Source: an uncultured Oscillospiraceae bacterium
Lineage (GTDB): Bacteria; Bacillota; Clostridia; Oscillospirales; Oscillospiraceae
Length of the DNA: 64,000 bases
Direction: 5' to 3'
Assembly: GCA_947626315.1 (NCBI GenBank)
Contig: CANQRQ010000001.1
Coordinates: 1 to 64,000 of the forward strand
Shown: piece after piece, positions 34,819-42,258 of the stretch
How the letters are laid out: every line of letters starts with the position of its first letter
Numbering within the stretch: position 1 is the stretch's first letter
Made by a program: the position numbers and the translations under genes
Notes under the pieces: model-generated
What the model was told of the DNA's origin: nothing
What the model saw: the letters and a program-made list of their open reading frames with translations, nothing else
The model's database searches: none

Positions 34819-35634
34819 ATGTACTGTCAAAACTGTGGGAACCAGATCCCGGACAATGCCCGCTTCTGTCCCCGCTGCGGCACAGACCTGTATGCGGGCC
34901 GGAGCGGCGCCGCGCCTGCGCCGGAACCGTGGCGGGCGGCGCCGGCCCCCGAACCGGCGCGGCGGAGCGCTGCCCAGCCGGCATGGAGCGCGGACGCGGG
35001 CGGCGCTACGATGCTGGCGGAGATGCGCCGGAAGAGCCTTCGGACCGGGGCCCTGAGCTTGGGGCTTGCTCTGGTGATCCCCTTGCTGCTGCTCATAGCG
35101 GGAGAGCCGATGGCGGGGCTTTGCGTCGGCGTTGTGCTTATTCCGATTGGGGGATTCCCCCTGATCAAAGCGCTCAGAGGCGGATACCAGAAGCAGATCC
35201 GGGATTTCATCGCGGCCAACGGCTGTGCCCGGGAGGCGGAGCGGTTCTATTACAATACGACGCCGGTCTGGCGAGAGGTGCGTCTGGGACGGGACTTTGT
35301 GTATTTCCGGGCGGGCTCGAAGGATATCCTGCTCCGCCCCTGGGACGTGGCCTGGGCGTACCGCCATGTGTACACGCAATACGTGCTCATCGTCATCCCG
35401 ATCGCGAGGAGCTATTCGGTCGTCGTACGGACCATGGGTGGAAAGACCTACAGCCTGACTGCCAACAAGAAGATCGCCAATGAGCTCCTGGAGGCCATGC
35501 AGCGCGTTCTGCCCGGCACCCTGTTCGGCTATGACAGCAATCTGGAAAAGGTCTATAAAGAAAACCGGCAGGCCTTCGCCGCCCGGTGGGAGGAGAAGGT
35601 CCCCGGCTGCATGACGGGGCATACGCCCATGTAA
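34819..35634 (+). CDS. Zinc-ribbon protein 3, two helices and PH-like cytoplasmic domain
   Basis: A 271-residue protein. The ATG at 34819 follows TCGGGAGGAAAA and puts the ribbon (C3, C6, C17, C20) at the very start. A Pro/Ala linker, two adjacent helices (about 79-118) and a soluble domain (about 125-271) follow. The soluble part, with VWREVRLGRDFVYFRAGSKDILLRPWDVAWAYRHV, reads like a bacterial PH or membrane-sensing domain; this is a tentative fold guess. A 29-base stretch of its ribbon (34825-34853) is identical to gene 1 (33380-33408). Confidence 0.75.
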   Translation: MYCQNCGNQIPDNARFCPRCGTDLYAGRSGAAPAPEPWRAAPAPEPARRSAAQPAWSADAGGATMLAEMRRKSLRTGALSLGLALVIPLLLLIAGEPMAGLCVGVVLIPIGGFPLIKALRGGYQKQIRDFIAANGCAREAERFYYNTTPVWREVRLGRDFVYFRAGSKDILLRPWDVAWAYRHVYTQYVLIVIPIARSYSVVVRTMGGKTYSLTANKKIANELLEAMQRVLPGTLFGYDSNLEKVYKENRQAFAARWEEKVPGCMTGHTPM

Positions 35635-35661
35635 GGCGGAAAAGAAAAAGGAGAGGAAACG

Positions 35662-36078
35662 ATGTTTTATTGCCATAATTGCGGAACGCCGGTCCCGGAA
35701 AACGCGAGATTTTGCCATGTCTGCGGCGCGGAACAGTTCCTTGAGGAAGCGGCCGAAGCGCCGCCGCTTGAGTGGAGCAAGGCCCACCCGGAAGAGGCGG
35801 CCAGGGTCAGCCAGCCCGCTCCCCGGGAAAGCCAGAGGTCTTCCTGGGAGGCGCGGCGGCCGGAGCCTGTAACGCCTCCTGAGCCGGTCAGGGAAGAGCC
35901 GCCCGTTCAGCCTGCTCCCGCGCCTGCGGCCCCGGCCGCGCCGCCCCCGGTGCCTCCCAGGCCGGAAGCGCCCCAGGTGCAGATCCCGTTTCCCTCCGGC
36001 TCCTATACCTGGGAGAACGTGAAGATCAGCGGCGAGTTCAAAAACGGCGTCGGCTCCATCACCATCACGTTCAACTGA
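35662..36078 (+). CDS. Zinc-ribbon protein 4, small soluble, Pro-rich
   Basis: A 138-residue protein: ribbon MFYCHNCGTPVPENARFCHVCG (C4, C7, C18, C21), an acidic then Pro/Ala-rich stretch (about 50-112) and a short C-terminal beta segment (SYTWENVKISGEFKNGVGSITITFN). There is no membrane helix. AAAGGAGAGGAAAC precedes the ATG, 27 bp after gene 3. Function unknown; the small size suggests an adaptor or a shortened relative of gene 5. Confidence 0.75.
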   Translation: MFYCHNCGTPVPENARFCHVCGAEQFLEEAAEAPPLEWSKAHPEEAARVSQPAPRESQRSSWEARRPEPVTPPEPVREEPPVQPAPAPAAPAAPPPVPPRPEAPQVQIPFPSGSYTWENVKISGEFKNGVGSITITFN

Positions 36079-36093
36079 GACAGGGGGAGAGTT

Positions 36094-36729
36094 ATGTATT
36101 GCCATATCTGCGGAAAGCGGATCCCGGACGGGTCTAAATTCTGCCGCTATTGCGGCACCCGGCAGCAGCTTATGCCCGGCGGCCCGGCGGAGCCGCCCCG
36201 GCCCCAGCCCGGCGTGGGCCCCAGCGCGGAGTCTCCGGAGTATCATTACAGCTATGTAAAGGCCCAGCCGCAACCGGCCCCCAAGCCGCAGCCGCGTCCC
36301 CAGCCTCAGCCTGCGCCCCCGCCCCGGCCGGCCGCCGCTCCCCAGCCAAGGCCCCAGCCGCAGACCGCGCCGGGCGCGATGCTGGGCAGCGGCCAGTGCG
36401 TCTACAAGGTGGCCCTTGACAGCGAGTTTAAGAAGTTTGAATTTGGGGGCATGCCGGAAGGAACCGTGGAGATCTATGAGGACCGGCTGCAGTTTTTCAA
36501 AAAGAGCAAGGCGGTGGCCGTGGCCTTCGGCCAGATCGGCCGGGCCCTCAACGGAAAGGGCAAGGAGGATATCGTCCTCTTCCGCCGGGACCTGCGCCCC
36601 GGCACGGTCACAGCGGAGAAGACCCTGTTCCAGTTCTACCTGACAGACGGACGGCGGGCCTATATCCAATTTGGCGGACACGGCGCGCGGGAGGGCGCTG
36701 CCGCTATGCGCCGCTTCCTGAATATCTGA
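36094..36729 (+). CDS. Zinc-ribbon protein 5, Pro/Gln linker and PH/GRAM-like domain
   Basis: A 211-residue protein with ribbon at 1-22 (C3, C6, C17, C20), a repetitive Pro-Gln linker (about 65-100, PQPAPKPQPRPQPQ) and a C-terminal domain (about 105-211). The sequence GTVEIYEDRLQFFKKSKAVAVAFGQIGRAL resembles PH/GRAM-type domains, and so a tentative relation to gene 3. No membrane helix is seen. It starts 15 bp after gene 4. Its TGA stop codon is also the first three bases of a dispersed repeat. Confidence 0.75.
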   Translation: MYCHICGKRIPDGSKFCRYCGTRQQLMPGGPAEPPRPQPGVGPSAESPEYHYSYVKAQPQPAPKPQPRPQPQPAPPPRPAAAPQPRPQPQTAPGAMLGSGQCVYKVALDSEFKKFEFGGMPEGTVEIYEDRLQFFKKSKAVAVAFGQIGRALNGKGKEDIVLFRRDLRPGTVTAEKTLFQFYLTDGRRAYIQFGGHGAREGAAAMRRFLNI

Positions 36730-36902
36730 TACTATTCTCAAATAAAAAGGTGACTTTTTATTTGAGAGGCGCCGCATAAAGCGTCGCCCTTTTCGGCGGC
36801 TTTGTCGCCGAAAAGACGTCTCATGCGATTTTCTACGCGCTACGCGCTATAAAAAGCAGCCATTTTTCAAATGTCTACTTTTTAAAGAAAATCAGTATGA
36901 TC
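36727..36902 (+). repeat. Dispersed repeat, copy A (about 176 bp)
   Basis: Nearly identical to the reverse complement of 59244-59420, with about ten differences. It begins at the stop codon of zinc-ribbon gene 5. It contains a perfect 13-bp hairpin near the left end (CTCAAATAAAAAG paired across GTGA), a second stem of about 10 bp around CTTTTCGGCG, and a CGCGTAG direct duplication. The ends form an imperfect terminal inverted repeat: TGATACT-ATT on the left and, reading inward from the right, TCATACTGATT. This looks like a non-autonomous MITE-like element or a structured 3'-end repeat. Confidence 0.85.
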
Positions 36903-36927
36903 TGTTCATTCACCGGGAGGATCGAAT

Positions 36928-37842
36928 ATGTACTGTCAAAATTGCGGAAAGCAGCTGCCCGAGGGGGCGCGGTTCTGTAATGTCTGCGGCGCGCCCCAGA
37001 TGGAGGCGCGGAGCGCCTCTGCCCCGGAGCCGGTCCGGCAGGCCTCCTATCCCCCGCCCCAGCCCGTGCCCCAGCCGAAAAAGAAATCCAAGGCCGGCCC
37101 CATCATCGCGGTGGCGGTGGTCCTGGCCGCCCTGCTCCTGGGGCACTTCGTCATCGCACCGGCCATGCGGCAGGACCGCGCTCCGGCAGAGAGCGCGGAA
37201 ACGGAGACCGGCGACCCGTCCGGGAACTCCCCCGGCGAGTCCTGGAGCCGGGCAAGGGCCAGCGCCCGGCGGACCTCCGGCGGGGACAGCAGCTCCGATG
37301 AGGGCAGCGCTTCCAACGAGAGCGGTACCTCTAACAGGGACAATTCCTCCGTCGAAGAGAGCCGGGAGACAAACGACGCGTATTTCCAGGCTTTGTCCGT
37401 CCTCGGTTATCAGGTGCCGACCTCCGATATGAAAATGAAGGAGGGTCTTGAAAACCCGACCCTGGAGTTCTTTGTCCGGGACAACGGGGACGGCTCCATC
37501 GAGTGCTACGACTATGCCGCCGAGGGCGATACGGTGGTCAAATACTATGAAACGTTCCTGCTGGATCTCACCATCCTGCCTGCGGAAGAAAAAGAGCGGG
37601 TCATCGGAAGCCTGACGGAGCGGCTCCCGGAGCTGAACGAGCTGGACTTTGTCACCGCGGACTATAAAGAGGGCAACGGCGGCTCGCTGGGTATCCTGTC
37701 TGTCATATGTACGGATCTTGACAGGGAGGAAAACCGTCAGATCCTTTGCGACATGGGTATTTTCAGCGAGGATGGCAGCTGGTCCCTCTCTGAGCTCAAG
37801 AAAGAGATAACGTCCGCCGGCTTTATCAGCATGTATAAATAA
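36928..37842 (+). CDS. Zinc-ribbon protein 6, single-pass with Ser-rich stalk
   Basis: A 304-residue protein: ribbon at 1-22 (C3, C6, C17, C20), Pro-rich linker, membrane helix (about 57-77, AGPIIAVAVVLAALLLGHFVIA), a Ser/Asp/Glu-rich stalk (about 85-150) and an outside domain (about 155-304) of unknown family. CGGGAGGAT precedes the ATG. It is separated from gene 5 by the 176-bp repeat but then runs directly into gene 7 (21 bp). A 38-base segment (36956-36993) is identical to gene 7 (37892-37929). Confidence 0.78.
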   Translation: MYCQNCGKQLPEGARFCNVCGAPQMEARSASAPEPVRQASYPPPQPVPQPKKKSKAGPIIAVAVVLAALLLGHFVIAPAMRQDRAPAESAETETGDPSGNSPGESWSRARASARRTSGGDSSSDEGSASNESGTSNRDNSSVEESRETNDAYFQALSVLGYQVPTSDMKMKEGLENPTLEFFVRDNGDGSIECYDYAAEGDTVVKYYETFLLDLTILPAEEKERVIGSLTERLPELNELDFVTADYKEGNGGSLGILSVICTDLDREENRQILCDMGIFSEDGSWSLSELKKEITSAGFISMYK

Positions 37843-37863
37843 TGCGGGAAGGGAAGAGATCCC

Positions 37864-39273
37864 ATGTATTGCTCAAATTGCGGGAAACAATTGCCCGAGG
37901 GGGCGCGGTTCTGTAATGTCTGCGGCGCGGAGCAAAGCCCGGACCAGAGCGCCGCTCCGGCGGCTGTCCCCCGGCCTGAGACGCGAAAGGCCGCTGCCGC
38001 CCCGGCGGCGAAGCAGAAGGAGAAATTTTATGACAAGGCCTGGTTCTGGCTGCTGTGCATGGCGGGCCTGCTGATTTGGGGCTTCTATCCCATGCTGTTC
38101 GGAAAAGAGGAGCCCGCAGCGGAGCCGCTCAGCCTGCCCGAAAAAGCGCCTCTGGAGGAGCTGGTCCCGGAAGGGGTCCCCATTCTTGACGGCGGCGGCT
38201 ATCTGCTGGGCAGCGATACGGAGGAGGGGACGGCCGCCTACGACGCGCAGTACGCGGTTTTCCGGGAGCAGCTGGACGCCGCCATACGGGAGCAGCAGCC
38301 CCAGGTGTGCATCGTATCGGCCCTGCCCTTGAACTATGACACGCTGGGCGAGGCCTACGGGTATCCCTATTTCTGGCTGAAGTCCATGAGCCTCCAGCAA
38401 GGCACGGCCCTGTGGAAGGGAGAAACGGAAATTTACAGGCTCTACAGCTTTACCTACTTGGAAACGCCTGACCGGATCCCGGCCATGCAGGCCCAGGTGG
38501 ACGCCGCCCGGGAGAGATACCTGAGCCTGATCCCGGCGGGTGCCGACCCGTGGACAGCCGCCCGGATCGTCCATGATGAAATGGTCCGTTCCATCACCTA
38601 CGACCAGACCAAGAGCCTTCCCCACTGCCATGATATTTACGGCGCGCTGGTGGAAAACACCGCCGTGTGCCAGGGCTACGCCTACGCCTTCAGCTATATC
38701 ATGTCGGAATGGCTGCTGCGCAGCGGCAGCCGGTCTCCCCTTGTCACTGAGGACGCGAACTTCTACCGGGCCTATATATCGGAGGACCATGCCTGGAACG
38801 ATTCGTGGATCACAGATGCGGGTGACGGCATGATCGACGTTACCTGGGACGATCCGGACATGACGGACGCCTACGGAGAGCCCTATATCCTGTATGTCTA
38901 TTTCGGCTTGACAGGGGAGGAGATCGAGGCCGTCGACCACCATGAGTTCGCCGGTACCAACCGTCCCCCGATCACTGACTTTTTCCTGGGCGAGTACGGC
39001 AACTACTACAAGCACGAGGGCTGTTACCTGAGTTCCTTCGACCTGAACGCGATCACCTCCGTCTTTGCCGGCCAGTACGGCGCCGGGAAGAATGTGCTGA
39101 GCGTCCGCTTCGAGACGCAGGAGGACTATGACCGGATCAAGACCTGGATCGACAGCAACCCCCAGGAGGGACAGGACGTCCTCTCCCAGATCGGCTATTA
39201 CGGAAGATCCGCGTATCTCGCGAAGGACGAGTGCCGCGTCTTCAACATCCTGCTGAATTTCCCCGAGACATAA
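37864..39273 (+). CDS. Zinc-ribbon protein 7 with transglutaminase-like domain
   Basis: A 469-residue protein: ribbon at 1-22 (C3, C6, C17, C20), a short linker, one membrane helix (about 57-77, AWFWLLCMAGLLIWGFYPMLF) and a large outside part. Residues about 215-340 form a transglutaminase-core domain with the Cys-His-Asp triad visible as C269 (NTAVCQGYAYAF), H309 (EDHAWND) and D325 (DVTWDDPD). Such domains act as protein crosslinkers or cysteine peptidases. It is the only member of the array with a recognisable catalytic domain. It is last in the array and followed 4 bp later by a terminator. Confidence 0.82.
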   Translation: MYCSNCGKQLPEGARFCNVCGAEQSPDQSAAPAAVPRPETRKAAAAPAAKQKEKFYDKAWFWLLCMAGLLIWGFYPMLFGKEEPAAEPLSLPEKAPLEELVPEGVPILDGGGYLLGSDTEEGTAAYDAQYAVFREQLDAAIREQQPQVCIVSALPLNYDTLGEAYGYPYFWLKSMSLQQGTALWKGETEIYRLYSFTYLETPDRIPAMQAQVDAARERYLSLIPAGADPWTAARIVHDEMVRSITYDQTKSLPHCHDIYGALVENTAVCQGYAYAFSYIMSEWLLRSGSRSPLVTEDANFYRAYISEDHAWNDSWITDAGDGMIDVTWDDPDMTDAYGEPYILYVYFGLTGEEIEAVDHHEFAGTNRPPITDFFLGEYGNYYKHEGCYLSSFDLNAITSVFAGQYGAGKNVLSVRFETQEDYDRIKTWIDSNPQEGQDVLSQIGYYGRSAYLAKDECRVFNILLNFPET

Positions 39274-39276
39274 ACA

Positions 39277-39306
39277 AAAAAGGGCCGTTTCGGCCCTTTT
39301 TTGCTT
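39277..39306. terminator. Bidirectional terminator between zinc-ribbon array and sigma-factor operon
   Basis: AAAAAGGGCCG pairs with CGGCCCTTTTT across TTT. A-run and T-run flanks suit both convergent transcripts. Confidence 0.88.
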
Positions 39307-39309
39307 TTT

Positions 39310-40233
39310 TTATCCTCTGCCCGGTTCTAAGATGGTATAATTCTGCTGGTTCAGATCCCCGGAAAAAGCGGCGGTGGCGCCGGTTTTCAGGACCTTGAGC
39401 CCGTCCGCGATCTTGTTCAGCGTCTCCGGGTCCTCTGTCCCCGTGACGGAGAGGAGATAGCCCTCCTCCTGCTGGAAGCGGAAAACGTAGTTCACCCGGT
39501 CCATTCCCATGTTTGACAGGCTGGAGTAATCCGCCGTGGCGGTGAGACAGGTCCACTGTTCGTCGGTCTCCTCGCTGAGGATCTCCACCGCGCCCCCCGT
39601 CTGCCCGACCAGGAAGGACAGGCCGTAGAGATCGGCAGGACTGTAGATCCTGATCTGATAGGGAATGTCGCCGGAGCCGCCGGGGACGTTTTCGCAGAGC
39701 CAGTACCACTGCTCCAGCTCCTCCTGGCTCAGACCCGCATCCGCCGCCAGCCGCTCCAGTACCGCGTCCTCGTCCAGGCCCTCCTCAAAGGCGGTTCTGG
39801 ACGCCCGGCCCTTGAGATTGGACCAGGCCGAATAGATGCCGGAGCTGTCCAGGTTGCCGGTGCCGTCCGGCGGCAGGGGGAGCCAGCCGGGCTGGAAGTA
39901 GTACAGATTGCCCTCCTCGGGCACGTCAAAATGCAGGACCAGGAGGGGGTTGGAGGCGGTATCGTGGTCGTCCCAGCGGTAGATCTGCCGCTCGCCCTGG
40001 TTGAGCTGCACGTTCATCCGGCTCAAATAGGCGGCAAAGGCGGTAATGGAAAAGAGCGAGGCCAGAACGGCCGCCAGCAGCAGCACCCGGACCGTCTTGC
40101 CCGAGCGGCGGGGGGCCTTGGCGTTCCCCCTGTGCCGGAGTTTGTCGTAGCTGCGCTCCAGCCCGGCCTGTACCGGCTCGGGCAGGCTGATATCCTCTTT
40201 GAAAAGGGCGGTAAGCTCTCTGTCCAAATCCAT
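39310..40233 (-). CDS. Putative membrane partner (anti-sigma-like) of the ECF sigma factor
   Basis: A 307-residue protein with a short basic cytoplasmic N-terminus (about 1-46), one membrane helix (about 47-68, VRVLLLAAVLASLFSITAFAAYL) and a 240-residue outside domain. The C-terminal part (VNYVFRFQQEEGYLLSVTGTEDPETLNKIADGLKV) resembles the DUF4367-type domains often seen behind ECF sigma genes. Its ATG directly follows the sigma-factor stop codon with no gap, and its AAGGAG site lies inside the sigma gene, so translation is coupled. An anti-sigma role is inferred from order and topology; no zinc HxxxCxxC anti-sigma motif is present. Confidence 0.65.
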   Translation of the reverse strand: MDLDRELTALFKEDISLPEPVQAGLERSYDKLRHRGNAKAPRRSGKTVRVLLLAAVLASLFSITAFAAYLSRMNVQLNQGERQIYRWDDHDTASNPLLVLHFDVPEEGNLYYFQPGWLPLPPDGTGNLDSSGIYSAWSNLKGRASRTAFEEGLDEDAVLERLAADAGLSQEELEQWYWLCENVPGGSGDIPYQIRIYSPADLYGLSFLVGQTGGAVEILSEETDEQWTCLTATADYSSLSNMGMDRVNYVFRFQQEEGYLLSVTGTEDPETLNKIADGLKVLKTGATAAFSGDLNQQNYTILEPGRG

Positions 40234-40770
40234 TCAGATACACTCCTTTCCTTTTAATACGGCGGCCAGCCGCTCCCGGCCTCGTTTCAGCCGGGAGCTG
40301 ACCGTCCCGGTGGGAAGATGGAGGAGAACCGCAATCTCCCGGACAGAGAAGCCCTCTCCGTAGAAGAGGATCAGCACCGGGCGGTAGTCCGGCGGGAGGC
40401 AGTTGACCAGGCTCTCAAAATGCAGGTTTCCTGGGTCCGGATTCTGCACCGGGACCTCTGGGAGCTTGTCCATGGAGACCAGCCGCTCCCGCCGGCGCCT
40501 CACGTCGATGCAGTGGTTGATCAGCACCCGGATCAGCCAGGTTTTGAAATAGGTGGGCTTGCGCAGCTGGCTCAGGTACTCCCAGCAGCTGAGGACCGTC
40601 TCGGAGACGGCGTCCTCGATATCCATGGGCTCCGTGAAAAAGCCCCGGGCCACCTTGTAGAGAGACTGCTTGTGCTGCTCGATCAAGCGGATGAAGGCCT
40701 CGGCGTCCCCCGCCTGGGCCTTGGCCAGTAAATCTTCCGTGGGGCATCCCTCCTCTGCTGCCGGCTTCAC
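40234..40770 (-). CDS. ECF-type RNA polymerase sigma factor
   Basis: A 178-residue sigma factor. Region 2 (about 20-95) has FIRLIEQHKQSLYKVARGFF and DIEDAVSETVLSCWEYL, then YFKTWLIRVLINHCIDVRRR. Region 4 (about 120-175) has LPPDYRPVLILFYGEGFSVREIAVLLHLPTGTVSSRLKRGRERL. The longest frame opens with GTG at 40770 without a clear ribosome site. GAGGAGGG lies inside the frame at 40750-40757 but has no good in-frame start at the right distance. A nine-codon frame (MKTPNHRRL) ends at TGA overlapping this GTG, so coupling is possible. The exact start is open; the identity is not. Confidence 0.92.
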   Translation of the reverse strand: MKPAAEEGCPTEDLLAKAQAGDAEAFIRLIEQHKQSLYKVARGFFTEPMDIEDAVSETVLSCWEYLSQLRKPTYFKTWLIRVLINHCIDVRRRRERLVSMDKLPEVPVQNPDPGNLHFESLVNCLPPDYRPVLILFYGEGFSVREIAVLLHLPTGTVSSRLKRGRERLAAVLKGKECI

Positions 40771-40852
40771 AGCCGGCGGTGATTGGGTGTTTTCATCCTA
40801 TTAGACGGGGAAGGCCCCGTTTTGGTTGCGCGGCGGAAAAATTTTTATAAGT

Positions 40853-40887
40853 AAAAAAAGGGAGGCTCGCCGCACCGACGAGCCTCC
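40853..40887 (-). terminator. Terminator of the aminotransferase gene
   Basis: On the minus strand a 9-bp stem (40887-40879 with 40869-40861) is followed by a seven-T run. It lies 22 bp past the aminotransferase stop codon. Confidence 0.88.
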
Positions 40888-40908
40888 ACTATTGTATATG
40901 TGTGTTTG

Positions 40909-42102
40909 TCAATGGCTCTTGTTGTACGCCTCAATGGCGATGGCCAGCACCTCCATGGCCCGCTCGATGTCCTCCTGCTTGAGGACGTAGGCCATGCGGA
41001 CCTCGTTCTTGCCCTTGTTGGGGGTGCCGTAGAAGGGCTCGCCGCAGGCGAACATCACCGTCTCCCCATCGCAATCAAACTCATTGAGCAGCCAGTGCTG
41101 GAAGGTGTCCGCGTCGTCCACGGGCAGCGCGGCCATGATGTAGAACGCACCCTTGGGCTCGGCGCAGACGATGCCGGGGATCTTCTTGAGCCCGGCCAGC
41201 ATCGTGTCTCTCCGGCGCTTGTACTCTTCCCGGGTGGCGGCAAAATAGTCGGAACCCACAGAGTAGAGGGCGGCGGCGGCCATCTGGTCCACCGTGGCGG
41301 AGGCGAGGCGGCACTGGCACCACTTCATGGCCTGAGCCATAAAGGCCTTGTTCTTGGAGATGAGCATGCCCACCCGGGCGCCGCAGGCGGAGAAGCGCTT
41401 GGACACGGAGTCGATCACGATCACGTTGTCCTCATAGCCCTCAAATTGCAGCGCGCTCATCAACGGCTCGCCGCTGTAGATAAACTCCCGGTAGACCTCG
41501 TCGCAGACGATCATCAGGCCGTGCTCCTTGGCGATGTCCAGCATCAGCTTCAGCTCGTCCCGGCTGAGGACCGCGCCGGTGGGATTGCCGGGGTTGGTGA
41601 TCATGATGGCCTTGGTGCGCTCGTTGATGCAGGCCTCCACCCGCTCCCGCACAGCATATTTGTAGCCCTCCTCGGGGCAGGTGGTCAGGGGGTGGATCGT
41701 CGCCCCGGCCAGGGTGACGGAGGTGTGATAGTTGGGGTAGAAGGGCTCGGGAATCACGATCTCGTCCCCGTCGTCCAGCAGGGTGGCCATGGTCATCTGC
41801 AGGGCCTCGCTGCCGCCGCTGGTGGCCAGGATCTCTGCCCGGCTCAGGGTAACACCGATGTTGGCGTAATAGCCCCGCACGGCGTCCAGCAGCTCAGGGA
41901 TACCTCCGGAGGGCGCGTATTCCAAAACAGGCGGGCTGAACTCCTTCAGCGCCTGATAGTAGGCGTCCGGCGTGCGGATATCGGGCTGGCCGATGTTCAG
42001 GTGGTAGATCTTGATCCCCCGCTTGACCGCTTCGGCGGCTTCGCCGTTAAATTTGCGCATAGGGGACAGCCCGCACTTTTCCATTTTCGATGAGAATTTC
42101 AT
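40909..42102 (-). CDS. Pyridoxal-phosphate aminotransferase, class I/II (aspartate-type fold)
   Basis: A fold-type I aminotransferase of 397 residues. It has HLNIGQPDIRTPDAYY, SGGSEALQMTM, the substrate/cofactor blocks ITNPGNPTGAVLS and VCDEVYREFIY, and the Schiff-base lysine in SVSKRFSACGARVG; the C-terminal arginine region is GKNEVRMAYVL. The family covers aspartate, aromatic and alanine-type enzymes and the substrate is not readable. GAGGAGGCGC precedes the ATG. It is a single-gene unit with its own promoter and terminator. Confidence 0.9.
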   Translation of the reverse strand: MKFSSKMEKCGLSPMRKFNGEAAEAVKRGIKIYHLNIGQPDIRTPDAYYQALKEFSPPVLEYAPSGGIPELLDAVRGYYANIGVTLSRAEILATSGGSEALQMTMATLLDDGDEIVIPEPFYPNYHTSVTLAGATIHPLTTCPEEGYKYAVRERVEACINERTKAIMITNPGNPTGAVLSRDELKLMLDIAKEHGLMIVCDEVYREFIYSGEPLMSALQFEGYEDNVIVIDSVSKRFSACGARVGMLISKNKAFMAQAMKWCQCRLASATVDQMAAAALYSVGSDYFAATREEYKRRRDTMLAGLKKIPGIVCAEPKGAFYIMAALPVDDADTFQHWLLNEFDCDGETVMFACGEPFYGTPNKGKNEVRMAYVLKQEDIERAMEVLAIAIEAYNKSH

Positions 42103-42130
42103 GGTTGCGCCTCCTCACTAAGATTAACAT

Positions 42131-42159
42131 ACTTTACCACAGTTTGAAGTATTTCGCAA
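42131..42159 (-). promoter_or_regulatory. Aminotransferase promoter, TTGCGA-17-TAAAGT
   Basis: On the minus strand TTGCGA (42159-42154) and TAAAGT (42136-42131) are 17 bp apart, 29 bp before the ATG. Confidence 0.55.
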
Positions 42160-42188
42160 GAGCCGCGGCCTCTTTTTTCCGATCCGGC

Positions 42189-42217
42189 TTGAACCGGCCC
42201 CCGGGATTTGGTAAAAT
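42189..42217 (+). promoter_or_regulatory. addBA promoter, TTGAAC-17-TAAAAT
   Basis: TTGAAC (42189-42194) and TAAAAT (42212-42217) with a 17-bp spacer, 41 bp upstream of addB. It is back to back with the aminotransferase promoter. Confidence 0.6.
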
Positions 42218-42258
42218 GAGGTGAGAAAAAACGCGCGCGGCGGAAAGGAGGTCCGGAG

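Noticed and set aside
33371-39273. Zinc-ribbon array as an anti-phage defence island
   Set aside because: No nuclease, helicase, toxin or nucleotide-signalling domain is visible; a transglutaminase and single-pass membrane proteins suit an envelope role better.
40745-40770. ATG at 40747 directly after GAGGAGGG as start of the sigma factor
   Set aside because: This ATG is in another frame, which does not encode the sigma domains, and is too close to the ribosome site.
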